Of a stretch of 64,000 nt of DNA, positions 10,492-24,400 are shown piece after piece; positions within the stretch are counted from its first letter, which is position 1, and each line of letters begins with the position of its first letter. A program made the position numbers and the translations under genes. The notes beneath the pieces were generated by a model, which saw only the letters and a list, made by a program, of their open reading frames with translations, was not told where the DNA came from and ran no database searches. Origin of the DNA: Ricinus communis (taxonomy: Eukaryota > Streptophyta > Magnoliopsida > Malpighiales > Euphorbiaceae); contig NC_063259.1 of the NCBI RefSeq assembly GCF_019578655.1, positions 7,428,001 through 7,492,000 of the forward strand, read 5' to 3'.

Positions 10492-13400
10492 CGTTTTCTC
10501 ATATTAAATTATTAGCACTATAATGGGGGTTCTTTCTTCAAATTCATAAATATACATATTTACGAGGTTATTTTCTTATATCAACAAAAATACCCTATTT
10601 ACGAGGTCGTTTTCTCAAATTTTTAAATATTCATGTTTGACGGGGTTATTTTCTTATATTGATAAATATACCACTTTTACGGGGTTGTTTTCTCATATTA
10701 AATTATTAGCACTATTATGGAGTTGTTTGTCAAATTCATAAATATACACATTTACGAGGTTATTTTCTTATATCGACAAATATACCCCATTTGCAGCGTT
10801 GTTTTCTCAAATTCATAAATATACACGTTTTACGTGGTTATTTTCTTATATGGATAAATATACCACTTCCACGGGATCGTTTTTAAAAATTCATAAATAT
10901 ACACGTTTTACAAGGTTATTTTCTTATATCGACAAATCTACCCTATTTACGAGGTCATTTTCTCAAATTCATAAATATACACGTTTTATGGAGTCATTTT
11001 CTTATATTGATAAATATACCACTTTTACGGGGTCGTTTTCTCATATTAAATTTTTAGCACTATTGTGGGGCTGTTTTCTCAAATTCATAAATATACACGT
11101 TTTACACGGTTATTTTCTTATATTGATAAATATATCACTTCTACGGGGTCATTTTCTAAAATTCATAAATATACATGTTTTACGAGGATATTTTCTTATA
11201 TTGATAAATATACCACTTCTACGTGGTCGTTTTCTCAAATTCATAAATGTAAACGTTTTACGGGGTTATATTCTTATTTTGACAAATATACCACTTTTAC
11301 GGGGTCGTTTACTCATATTAAATTATTAGCACTATTCTGGCATTGTTTTTTCAAATTCGTAAATATACACGTTTTACGATGTTATTTTCTTATATCGACA
11401 AATCTACCCTATTTACGAGGTCGTTTTCTCAAATTCATAAATATACATGTTTTACGGGATTATTTTCTTATTTTGATAAATATTCCACTTTTACGGGGTT
11501 GTTTTCTCATATTAAATTATTAGCATTATTGTTGGGTTCATTTCTCAAATTTATAAATATACACGTTTTACGGGGTTCTTTTTTTATATTGATAAATATA
11601 CCAATTATACGAGGTCATTTTCTCAAATTCATAAATATACAAGTTTTACGGGGTTATTTTCTTATATTGATAAATATACCACTTTTACGGGGTCGTTTTC
11701 TCATATTAATTTATTAGAACTATTATGGGGCTGTTTTCTCAAATTCATAAATATACACATTTTACAGGATTATTTTCCTATATTGATAAATATACCACTT
11801 CTACGAGGTCGTTTTCTCAAATTCATAAATATACACATTTTACGAAATTATTTTCTTATATCGATAAGTATAACACTTTTACAGGGTCATTTTCTCATAT
11901 TAAATTATTAGCACTATTATGGAGCTGTTTTCTCAAATTCAAAAATATAAACGTTTACGAGGTTATTTTTTTATATCGACAAATATACCCTATTTATGAG
12001 GTCATTTTCTCAAGTTCATAAATATAAACGTTTTACGGAGTTATTTTTTTATTTTGATAAATATACCACTTTACGGGGTTATTTTCTTATATTGATAAAT
12101 ATACAACTTTTACGGGGTCGTTTCCTCATATTAAATTATTAGCATTTTTATGGGGTTGTTTTCTCAAATTTATAAATATACACATTTTACGGGATTATTT
12201 TCTTATGTTAAATATACCACTTTTACGGAGTTGTTTTCTCATATTAAATTATTAGCACTATTATATGGTTATTTTCTTAAATTCATAAATATACATGTTT
12301 TACGAGGTTATTTAGTTATATGGACAAATATACACAATTTACGAGGTCGTTTTCTCAAATTCATAAAGATACACGTTTTATGGGCTTATTATCTTATATT
12401 GATAAATATACCACTTGTACGGGGTTGTTTTCTCATATTAAATTATTAGCACTATTATGGGGTTCTTTTCTCAAATTTATAAATATACACATTTTACGGG
12501 GTCATTTTCTTATATTGATAAATATACCACTATTATGGGTCGTTTTCCCATATTCATAAATATACACGTTCTATGGGCTTATTATCTTATATTGATAAAT
12601 ATACCACTTGTACGGGATCGTTTTCTCATATTAATTTATTTACACTATTATGGGGTTCTTTTCTCAAATTTATAAATATACACGTTTTACGGAGTTATTT
12701 TCTTATATTAAATATACCACTTTTACGGGGTTGTTTTCTCATATTAAATTATTAGCACTATTATGGAGTTGTTTTCTCAAATTCATAAATATACACGATT
12801 TACGAGGTTATTTTCTTATATGGATAAATATACACCATTTACGAGGTCGTATTCTCAAATTCATAAATATACACGTTTTATGGGCTTATTATCTTATATT
12901 CATAAATATACCACTTATACGGGGTCATTTGCTCATATTAAATTATTAGTACTACTGTGGGGTTCTTTTCTCAAATTTATAAATATACACGTTTTACGGG
13001 GTTATTTTCTTATATTGATAAATATACCACTATTACGGGTCGTTCTCTCATATTCATAAATACACACGTTTTACGGAGTTATTTTCTTATATTGATATAT
13101 GTACCACTTTTACGGGGTCGTTTTCTCATATTAAATTATTAGCACTATTGTGGGGTTCTTTTCTCAAATTCATAAAAATACATGTTTTACGAGGTTATTT
13201 TCTTATATCGACAAACATACCCCATCTACGGAGTTGTTTTCTAAAATTTATAAATATACACTTTTACGTAGTTCTTTTCTTATATCGATAAATATACCAC
13301 TTTTACGGGGCCGTTTTCTCATATTAAATTATTAGCACTATTATGGGGTTGTTTTCTCAAATTTATAAATATACACGTTTTACGAGGTTATTTTCTTATA

Positions 13401-15229
13401 TGGACAAATATATACCATTTACGAGATCGTTTTCTCAATTTCATAAATATACACGATTTATGGGCTCATTATCTTATATTGATAAATATACCACTTGTAC
13501 GGGTTCGTTTTCCCATATTAAATTATTAGTACTATTATGGGGTTCTTTTCTCAAATTTATAAATATACACGTTTTACGGGGTTATTTTCTTATATTGATA
13601 AATATACCACTATTACGGGTCGTTTTCTCATATTCAAAAATATACACGTTTTACGGAGTTATTTTCTTATATTGATATATGTACCACTTTTACGGGGTCG
13701 ATTTCTCATATTAAATTATTAGCACTATTGTGGGGTTCTTTTCTCAATTTCATTAATATACTCGTTTTACGAGGTTGTTTTCTTATATCGACAAACATAC
13801 CCTATCTATAGAGTTGTTTTCTCAAATTTATAAATATACACTTTTTACGTAGTTATTTTCTTATATTGATAAATATACCACTTTTACGGCGTCGTTTGCT
13901 CATATTAAATTATTAGCACTGTTATGGGGTTGTTTTCTCAAATTTATAAATATACACGTTTTACGGGGTTATTTTCTTATATTAAATATACCACTTTTAC
14001 GGAGTTGCTTTCACATATGAAATTATTAGCACTATTATGGGGTTGTTTTCTCAAATTCATAAATATATACATTTTACGAGGTTATTTTCTTATATAGACA
14101 AATATAGACCATTTACGAGGTCGTTTTCTCAAATTCATAAATATACACGTTTTATGGGCTTATTATCTTACATTGATAAATATACCACTTGTACGGGGTC
14201 GTTTTCTCATATTAAATTATTAACACTATTATGTGGTTCTTTTCTCAAATTTATAAATATATACGTTTTACAGGATTATTTTCTTATATTCATAAATATA
14301 CCACTATTACGGGTCGTTTTCTCATATTCATAAATATCCACGTTTTACGCGGTTATTTTCTTATATTGATACATACACCACTTTTACGAGGTCATTATTA
14401 ACAATATTGTGGAGTTCTTTTCTCAAATTCATAAGTATACACGTTTTACGAGGTAGTTTTCTTATATCGACAAACATACCTCATCTACGGAGTTGTTTTC
14501 TCATATTTATAAATATACTCTTTTTACATATTTATTTTCTTATATTGATATATATACCACTTTTACGGGGTCGTTTTCTCATATTAAATTATTAGCACTA
14601 TTATGGGGTTGTTTTGTCAAGTTCATAAATATACACGTTTTACGAAGTTATTCTCTTATTTTGATAAATATGCCACTTTTACGAGGTCATTTTCTCATAT
14701 TAAATAATTAGCACTATTATCGGATTATTTTTTCAAATTCATAAATATACACATTTACGAGGTTATTTTCTTATATCGACAAATATACCCCATTTGGGGG
14801 GTTGTTTTCTCAAATTCATAAATATACACGTTTTACGGGATTATTTTCTTATATTGATAAATATACCACTTCTACGGGGTCATTTTCTCAAATACATAAA
14901 TATACATGTCTTACGGAGTTATTTTCTTATATTGATAAATATACCATTTTTACGGGGCTGTTTTTTCATATTAAATTATTAGGACTATTATGGAGTTGTT
15001 TTCTAAAATTCATAAATATACATGTTTTACGAGATTATTTTCTTATATTGATAAATATACCCCTTTTACGGGATTGTTTTCTCATATTAAATTATTAATA
15101 CTATTATGGGGTTGTTTTCTCAAATACATAAATATACACGTTTTACGAGATTATTTTCTGAAATTAATAAATGTACCACTTTTACAGGGTCATGTTCTAA
15201 TATTAAATTATTAGAACTATTGTGGTTTT
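10492..15229 (+). repeat. Satellite block 1 (39-bp subunits, 194-bp higher-order units)
   Basis: This is uninterrupted tandem satellite. One unit is a 38-bp subunit carrying attaaattattagcac and ending in about tatgggg, followed by four 39-bp subunits. Those four alternate between a ctcaaattcataaatatac type and a cttatatcgacaaatatac or cttatattgataaatatac type, each ending in tttacg(a/g)gg. Unit starts at 12763, 12957, 13150, 13343 and 13537 are 193-194 bp apart. A shortened 113-bp unit occurs at about 12150, 12650 and 13924. The leftmost copies are the most irregular. All the reading frames here are side effects of the 39-bp period. The block ends at the target duplication of an LTR insertion. 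Confidence 0.95.
15225..15229. repeat. Target site duplication, left copy (GTTTT)
   Basis: GTTTT directly precedes the TGTCACG end of the inserted element and is repeated at 18398-18402. Five base pairs is the usual duplication length for Ty3/gypsy integrases. Confidence 0.85.
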
Positions 15230-15318
15230 TGTCACGACCCCATTCGAGGGCCCGTGACCGGCACTAGGGAATGGGTAGGCGTAAGGCCACCGAATCCCGT
15301 AGTAAGCCTGAGCAACTT
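15230..15318 (-). repeat. Duplicated LTR tail (residual 3' LTR end)
   Basis: This 89-bp stretch repeats 15319-15400 with two visible differences over about 80 bp. The junction on the reverse strand reads aagttgctcaggctt, joining the start of the primer-binding region to the LTR tail. Confidence 0.85.
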
Positions 15319-15919
15319 TGTCACGACCCCACCCGAGGGCCCGTGACCGGCACTAGGGAATGGGTAGGCGTAAGGCCACCGAATCCCGTAGTAAGCCTGA
15401 CACTCACAACTCAAACAAATCTCATCTCAACTTTTACTATTATTAACGCCATAATTTACAGTAACATTAAATTTTACACAATTAAATCGGTCTGCCAGAA
15501 GAATTAGGCGAGACCAAGACTCAGAAAATTTATAACTGATACATCTACTATTACTACTGCGGAGAATCTAAGATTTACCAATTTACATACCAAATTAAAT
15601 ACATCACCCGATGATGAAGGAGTCGGGTTACTGAATAAGAGTTACGGGAAGACTAACAGTCACGCATCTGAAAAAAAATAAATTGAGACTGTCAGTCTCT
15701 AGAGTGAGTTAAAATCAAATAATCTATAGACTATTGCAGTCTTCACGGAAAATATTAATTATTCGAGTCAGAATATCAAACCATGCACGTAAATACAACT
15801 CATATTATGATCATACCAAATAAATAAATAAAATATATTTTTACTTTTACGGGATGAGTGGCTCAGTAGAACCCTAATCCCCAAATTCTAGTAGCCTTTT
15901 GGCTCTCTTGATTCAATAA

Positions 15920-16290
15920 GACTAGCGCCCAGAGAGCAATGCTCGACTAGGGACCTTACCTCTAGTCTAGTCACTTAAGTATCCAAATAAGCCGGCGCCC
16001 AGAGAGCAATGCTCGACCAGGGACCTTTACTCCGGCATCTCTTTCCAATAGGACTGGCGCCCAGAGAGCGAAGCTCGACCAGGGTCCTTAACTCTAGTCC
16101 GGTCACTTAATATTCAAATAAGCCGGCGCCCAGAGAGCGAAGCTCGACTAGGGTCCTTTACTCCGGCATCTCACTCAAATCAGCCTAGAGAGCCATGCTC
16201 GACCAGGGCAAAACTCATAATAATCTTATTACTGCAATTTACTCAAATCAGCCCAGAGATCCATGCTCGACTAGGGCGAACTCATAAAAA
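15920..16290 (-). repeat. Internal minisatellite of the LTR
   Basis: Six related copies of a motif around gcgcccagagagc and gctcga(c/t)(c/t)aggg occur here. In the four longer copies the gcgccc blocks end at 15930, 16000, 16062 and 16131, spaced 70, 62 and 69 bp, so the period is a dimer of about 132 bp. The last two copies are shorter. The related LTR at 25330-25500 has only about three copies. Confidence 0.8.
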
Positions 16291-18397
16291 TCTTATTACC
16301 CGTCCATGATCATTCTTAGGTCGCCGCGATCTGATGTAACCCATCAGGCGGCATGTTCTACAAGCCACATTTTCCAAATCGCAATCACTGCATTTAATAA
16401 ATATTATTGTCTAAAGAAGTCATTCAACCATATCGAAGTAAAGATTAAACATTTAGGGTAAAGCAACGTGCAATTCGTGAAGGGAAAAATAATAACATAT
16501 GTATTATTATAACATTACTAATAATAATATTTATATTATTTTCAATAATTAATAATCAAGTGAAATCATTTATATTGCGATACTAACAATCATATTAAGC
16601 ATAAATTCTAAAATAGCATATTAAAATCAAACTTAGCAATAGTGCAATGATTAAATGACTTTAACTCACAGAATTGGGCGACCTTTTAACTCTGCTCCAG
16701 TGCCTCGGTTGGAGCTAGCTGAATAAACGAATTATCTAGTCACGGAAAATAATTTATCAAAACGCTAAAACAATCGATCATTAATCCTAGGTCTAGACTC
16801 CTAGGACTGACTGTCTAAGAATCCCGATTCGGGAGAATGCTACCGAAAATCCCGGCAGAACCTCCCCTACAACACGGATATTTATCCCCCGTAAAAACGG
16901 GTCCAGGACCTGCCAGAAAAACACTTCAAATAACCAACAATTTAAACAACAGGAGTCGGGTCCCCAAACTTCACTATTTTCCCGACTCCGCTACACAGCA
17001 CAAAACACGAGGCAGGCAAACTGACAGACAATTATTTTTGACTCACAAATATTCAATATAATCCAATAGACACACAATTAAACCAAGTATTTCCAAAATT
17101 ACAGGCCAGAGAAAATTACCGAGACGCTCGGTCGCTCGGTTGACTCGCCTCCAGCCGCCAGAGTCCGATCGACGATCCGAACTCACCATCGGACTCGAAA
17201 CGACGCACTGACGACGATCCCCACTTCCGATTTTCCGATCTGACACCCGATCATCCGGAGAGATTTGCGGACGATCTCAGCCGTCGATTCGCAAACGGAG
17301 TTCGATCGCAACGAAACCGGTGCTATTGTGAAGCTTGAGCTGAGAAGAGTCGGAATATGCCCTCCGATCGTCCATAGCTCGCCGGAGCTCGCCGGAAAAG
17401 CCGGAAAACACAGCTGCCACCACTTCGCTAAAACTTCCTCCTCCGGCCACCAAAATTGACGCCGCCACCGCCAAAAGGAAGCTCTCTCCAAGGGGAGCCG
17501 ATTGCCACCTAGATCGGCCAGAAATGGCGGAGCCTTCGAAGCCGCCTCTCCGCTGCGATTCTGCGCCTCACGCCGCTTCTTCTTTGTGCTTCGCCGACGC
17601 CAATGGCTGCCACCGTGGGACGACTGCTCTTCCTTCTTCTTCAAAGTCGGCGCCCCCTCCCTCTCCCTCTCTCTCTTCTTCCCGATTTTCTTTCCTTTCA
17701 ATATCGACATTAAGCCCCCAAACTTTTTCTTATTACAATTTGGTCCCTTAACCTTCTTAACTACTTACAATTTCATCCTGCAGAATTCCAATTTAACCCC
17801 TAAACTTTCCTTTAACCTTTCAATTAAGCCCTTAACTAATTAATTTGGGCTAAATTAGAATTATTGAAAATACATAATTACATAAATACCCCTGACCGAC
17901 ATATTTATTTACAAAAATACCAAACTCCCAAATTCCTATTAGAGCCCATAAAAATAAAATTATACTTTTAATCCATATTCCAAAATAAATTTCCAATTTA
18001 GTCCTAACACACAATTAAATTAAATAACCAATTTACTAATTATTTTCCAACTTAACTTTTAATACTACTAGTTAATAAAAATACCAATTTCTCCAAAATT
18101 GTTTTATAAAAACATCCTTTACAATTTCTTCCAAAATTTTCCAATATATAATTTTATTTATATAAATATACATTTTGGAAAAATTTGAATAACCAAAAAA
18201 ATATAATTTATTCCTCAAATAATTTACTTAATTAATTCTTAAAATTTCAAACTAATTGGGTATAGAAAAATAATTCATTTAATTGACTAATATTAAAATT
18301 TACATTAAATCATTTTAAATTAAAATAAATAAAAATGAAGCTAAAATTAACTTAAATAAAACTCATTATTAAATATATAGAAATTCCGGGTATTACA

Positions 18398-18402
18398 GTT
18401 TT
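18398..18402. repeat. Target site duplication, right copy (GTTTT)
   Basis: This matches 15225-15229 exactly and directly follows the LTR start (reverse-strand TGTAATACCC). Confidence 0.85.
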
Positions 18403-21400
18403 ATTTTCTCAAATTCATAAATATACACGTTTTACGAGGTTATTTTCTTATATCGATAAACATACCCTATTTATGGGGTCCTTTTCTCAAATTTATTAAT
18501 ATACACGTTTTACGATGTTATTTTCCTATATCGATAAATATACCCCATCTACGGAGTTGTTTTCTCAAATTCATAAATATATACGTTTTACGAGGTTATT
18601 TTCTTATATTGATGAATATACCACTTTTACGGGATCGTTTTCTCATATTCATAAATATACATGTTTTACGAGGTTATTTTCTTATATTGATATATATACC
18701 ACTTTTACGGGGTCGTTTTCTCATATTAAATTATTAGCACTATTGTGGGATTCTTTTCTCAAATTCATAAATATACACGTTTTACGAGGTTGTTTTCTTA
18801 TATCGACAAACATACCCCTTCTACGGAGTTGTTTTCTCAAATTTATAAATATACACTTTTTACGTAGTTATTTTCTTATATTGATAAATATACTACTTTT
18901 ACGGGGTCCTTTTCTCATATTAAATTATTAGCACTATTGTGGAATTGTTTTCTCAAATTTATAAATATACGTTTTACGGGATTATTTTCTTATATGGAAT
19001 ATACCACTTTTACGAAGTTGTTTTCTCATATTAAATTATTAGCACTATTATGGGGTTGTTTTCTCAAATTCATAAATATACACGTTTTCCAAGGTTATTT
19101 CCATATATGGACAAATATACACCATTTACGAGGTCGTTTTCTCAAATTCATAAATACACATGTTTTATGGGCTTATTATCTTATATTCATAAATATACTA
19201 CTTGTACGGGGTTGTTTTCTCATATTAAATTATTAGCACTATTGTGGGGTTCTTTTCTCAAATTTATAAATATATACGTTTTACGGGGTTCTTTTCTTAT
19301 ATTCATAAATATACCACTATTACGGGTCGTTTTCTCATATTCATAAATATACATGTTTTATGGGGTTATTTTCTTATATTGATATATATACCACTTTTAC
19401 GGAGTCTTTTTCTCATATTAAATTATTAGCACTATTGTGGAGTCCTTTTCTCAAATTCATTAATATATATATTTTACGATGTTATTTTCCTATATCGATA
19501 AATATACTCCATCTACGGAGTTGTTTTCTCAAATTCATAAATATACACGTTCTATGGGGTCATTTTCTTATATAGATGAATATACCACTTTTACGGGTCG
19601 TTCTCTCATATTCATAAATACACACGTTTTACGGGGTTATTTTCTTATATTGATTTATGTACCACTTTTACGGGGTCGTTTTCTCATATTAAATTATTAT
19701 CACTATTTTGGGGTTCTTTTCTCAAATTCATAAATATGCACGTTTTACGAGGTTGTTTTCTGATATCGACAAACATACCCCTTCTACGGAGTTGTTTTCT
19801 CATATTTATAAATATACACTTTTTACGTAGTTATTTTCTTATATTGATAAATATACCACTTTTATGGGGTCGTTTTCTCATATTAAATTATCAGCACTAT
19901 TATGAGGTTGTTTTCCCAAATTTATAAATATACACGTTTTATGGGATTATTTTCTTATATTATATATACCACTTTACGGAGTTGTTTTCTCGTATTAAAT
20001 TATTAGCACTATTATGGGATTGTTCTCTAAATTCATAAATATACACGTTTTATGAGATTATTTTCTTATATGGACAAATATACACCATTTACGAGGTCAT
20101 TTTCTCAAATTCATAAATATACAAGTTTTATGGTCTTATTATCTTATATTCATAAATATACCACTTATATGGGATCGTTTTCTCATATTAAATTATTAGC
20201 ACTATTGTTGGGTTCTTTTCTCAAATTTATATATATACACGTTTTACGGGGTTATTTTCTTATATTGATAAATATACCACTTTTACTGGGTCGTTTTCTC
20301 ATATTAAATTATTAGCACTATTATGGGGTTGTTTTCTCAAATTTATAAATATACACGTTTTACGGAATTATTTTCTTATATTAAATATACCACTTTTACG
20401 GAATTATTTTTTCATATTAAATTATTAGCACTATTATGGGGTTGTTTTCTCAAATTCATAAATATACACGTTTTACGTGGTTATTTTGTTATATGGACAA
20501 ATATACACCATTTACAAGGTCGTTTTCTCAAATTCATAAATATACACGTTTTATGGGTTTATTATCTTATATTCATAAATATACCACTTGTACGGGGTTG
20601 TTTTCTCATATTAAATTATTAGCACTATTGTTGGGTTCTTTTCTCAAATTCATAAATATATACGTTTTATGGGGTTGTTTTCTTATATTGATAAATATAC
20701 CACTATTACGGGTCGTTTTCTCATATTCATAAATATACATATTTTACGGGGTTACTTTCTTATATTGATATGTACACCACTTTTACGGAGTCTTTTTCTC
20801 ATATTAAATTATTAGCACTATTGTGGAGTTCTTTTCCAAAATTCATAAATATACACATTTTACGAGGTTATTTTCTTATATCGACAAACATACCCCATCT
20901 ACGGAGTTGTTTTCTCAAATTTATAAATATACACTTTTTACGTAGATATTTTCTTATATTGATAAATATACCACTTTTACGGGGTCGTTCTCTCATATTA
21001 AATTATTAGCACTATTATGGGGTTGTCTTCTCAAATTCATAAATATACACGTTTTACGGAGTTATTTTCTTATTTTGATAAATATGCCACTTTTACGGGG
21101 CATTTTCTCATATTAAATAATTAGCACTATTATCGGGTTGCTTTTCAAATTCATAAATATACATATTTACTATGTTGTTTTCTTATATCGACAAATATAC
21201 CCTATTTGCGGGGTTGTTTTCTCAAGTTCACAAATTTACACGATTTACGAGGTTATTTTTTTATATTCATACATATACCACTTCTACCGGGTCATTTTCT
21301 CAAATACATAAATATACATGTTTTACGAGGTTATTTTCTTATATTGTTAAACATACCACTTCTACGAGGTCATTTTATCAAATTCATAAATATACACGTC

Positions 21401-24400
21401 TTTCGGAGTTATTTTATTATATTGATAAATATACCACTTTTACGGGATTGTTTTCTCATATTAAATTATTAACACTATTATGGGGTTTTTTTTCAAATAC
21501 ATAAATATACACGTTTTACGGGATTATTTTCTTATATTGATAAATGTACCACTTTTATGGGGTCATGTTCTAATATTAAATTATTAGAACTATCGTGGGT
21601 TTGTTTTCTCAAATTCATAAATATACACGTTTTACGAGGTTATTTTCTTATGTCGACAAACATACCCTATTTATGGGGTCCTTTTCTCAAATTCATTAGT
21701 ATACACGTTTTGGGTTATTTTCTTTTATTGATGAATATACCACTTTTAGATGGTTGTTTCCTCATAACAAATTATTAGCACTATTATAGGGTTGTTTCCT
21801 CAAATTCATAAATATACACGTTTTACGAGGTTATTTACTTATATCGACAAATATACCCCATTTACGATGTCATTTTCTCAAATTTATAAATATACCCATT
21901 TTACCGGATTATTTTCTTATTTTGATAAATATACCACTTTTACAGGCTCGTTTTCTCATATTAAATTATTAGCACTATTTTGGGGTTGTTTTCTCATATT
22001 AAATTTTTAGCACTATTATGGGGTTGTTTTCTCAAATTCATAAATATACACGTTTTACGATATTATTTTCTTATATCGATAAATATACCCCATCTACGAA
22101 GTTGTTTTCTCAAATTCATAAATATACACGTTTTACGGGGTTATTTTCTTATATTGATAAATATACCACTTTTACAAGATCGTTTCCTCATATTAAATTC
22201 TTAGCACTATTATAGGGTTGTTTTCTCAAATTCATAAATATACACGTTTTATGAGGTTATTTACTTATATCGACAAATATACCCCATTTATGATGTCGTT
22301 TTATCAAATTCATAAATATATCCGTTTTGCTGGATTCTTTTTTTATTTTGATAAATATAATACTTTTACGGGGTCATTTTTTCATATTAAATTATTAGCA
22401 CTATTTTTGAGTTGTTTTTTAGATTCATAAATATATACGTTTTACGATGTTGTTCTCTTATATCGACAAATACACCCCATCTACGGAGTTGTTTTCTCAA
22501 ATTCATAAATATACATATTTTACGGGGTTATTTTCTTATATTGATAAATATACCACTTTTACGGGGTTGTTTTCTCATATTAAATTATTAACACTATTAT
22601 GGGGTTGTTTTCTCAAATTCATAAATGCACAGGTTTTACGAGGTTATTTTCTTATATTGATAAATATACCACTTTTACGGGGTCATTTTCTCATATTAAA
22701 TTATTAGAATTATTATGGGGTTGTTTTCTCAAAATAATAAATATACACGTTTTGCCGGATTCTTTTGTTATTTTGATAAATATAATACTTTTACGGGGTC
22801 ATTTTTTCATATTAAATTATTAGCACTATTTTGGAGTTGTTTTTTAGATTCATAAATATACACGTTTTACGATGTTGTTCTGTTATATCGACAAATATAC
22901 CCCATCTATGGAGTTGTTTTCTCAAATTCATAAATATACATGTTTTACGGGGTTATTTTCTTATATTGATATATACACCACTTTTACGGGGTCGTTTTCT
23001 CATATTAAATTATTAGCAATATTGTGGAGTTCTTTTCTCAAATTCATAAGTATACACGTTTTACGAGGTAGTTTTCTTATATTGATAAAAATTCCACTTT
23101 TACAGGTCGTTTTCTCAAATTCATAGATATACTCATTTTACGGGGTTATTTTCTTATTTTGATAAATATACCATTATTACGGGGTCGTTTACTTAAATTC
23201 TTAAATATAGACATTTTACGGAGTTATTTTCTTATTTTGATAAATATGCCACTTTTCCGGGTTGTTTTCTTACATTGAATTATTAGCACTATTTTGGGGT
23301 TGTTTTCTCAAATTCAAAAATACACAGGTTTACGAGGTTATTATCTTATATCGACAAACATACCCCATCTACGAAGATGTTTTCTTAAATTTATAAATAT
23401 ATACTTTTTACGGGGTTATTTTCTTATATTGATAAATATACCACTTTTACGGGGACATTTTCTCATGTTAAATTATTATCACTGTTATGGTGTTGTTTTA
23501 TCAAATTCAATAATATACACGTTTTACAATATTATTTTCTTATATGGACAAATATACCCCATTTACTATGTCGATTTCTCAAATTCATAAATATACATGT
23601 TTTACGGGGTTATTTTCTTATATTGATAAATATACCACTTTTACAGGATCATTTTCTCATATTAAATTATTAGCACTATTATGGGGTTGTTTTCTCAAAT
23701 TTATAAATATACATGTTTTATGGGCTTGTTTTCTTATATCGACAAATATACCCTATTTACGAGGTCATTTTCTCAAATTCATAAATATACATGTTGTACG
23801 GGTTTATTTTCTTATATTGATAAGTATACCACTTTTACAGGGTCGTTTTCTCCTATTAAATTATTAACATTATTATGGGGTTGTTTTCTCAAATTCATAA
23901 ATATACTCGACTTACGGGATTATTTTCTTATATTGATAAATATACCACTTCCACGAGGTCATTTTCTCAAATTCATAAATATACACGTTTTACTCGGTTA
24001 TGTTCTTATATTGATAAATATACCATTTTTATAGCGTCTTTTTCTCATATTAAATTATTAGCACTATTATGGGCTTGTTTTCTAAAATTTATAGATATAC
24101 ACATTTTACGAGGTTATTCTCTTATATCGACAAATCTACCCTATTTATAAGGTCGTTTTTTGAAATTTCTAAATATACACGTTTTACGGGGATATTTTCC
24201 TATATTGATAAATATACCACTTTTTCGGGGTTGTTTTCTCATATTAAGTTATTGGCACTATTTTGAGGCTATTTTCTAAAATTCATAAATATACACGTTT
24301 TACGGGGTTATTTTCTTAGATTGATAAATATACAACTTCTGCGCGATCATTTTTTCAAATTCATAAATATACACATTTTACGGAGTTATTTAATAATTTT

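Larger units (their letters stand above)
15230..18397 (-). mobile_element. Near-solo LTR of a chromovirus-like Ty3/gypsy element
   Basis: On the reverse strand the insertion starts TGTAATACCCGG at 18397 and ends GGTCGTGACA at 15230, with TG...CA termini and a 5-bp target duplication. The complete 5' LTR is 18397-15319 (about 3.08 kb). It is followed by six bases matching the start of the primer-binding region (aagttg) and then by a second copy of the last 80 or so bp of the LTR. The internal region and most of the 3' LTR are deleted. The same LTR family appears at 24421-26104, 27587-28836 and 47965-48720. Clade is inferred from the tRNA-Met primer site and chromodomain-like remnant of the sister copy. 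Confidence 0.9.

Noticed and set aside
10799..14333. Long frames encoding peptides with a 13-residue period ([26 protein letters not shown] and so on), also throughout the later satellite blocks
   Set aside because: 39 bp is 13 codons, so a stop-free subunit stays open; the 38-bp subunit shifts the frame every 194 bp and ends it at a fixed TAA. Frames overlap in two phases, start at chance ATGs and show no protein-like conservation.
10492..15229. Satellite as a CRISPR-like array
   Set aside because: There are no unique spacers; the whole unit is repetitive, and the context is a plant nuclear genome.
15232..15507. Small frames on both strands at the LTR tail
   Set aside because: They lie in the duplicated LTR terminus and have no recognisable product.
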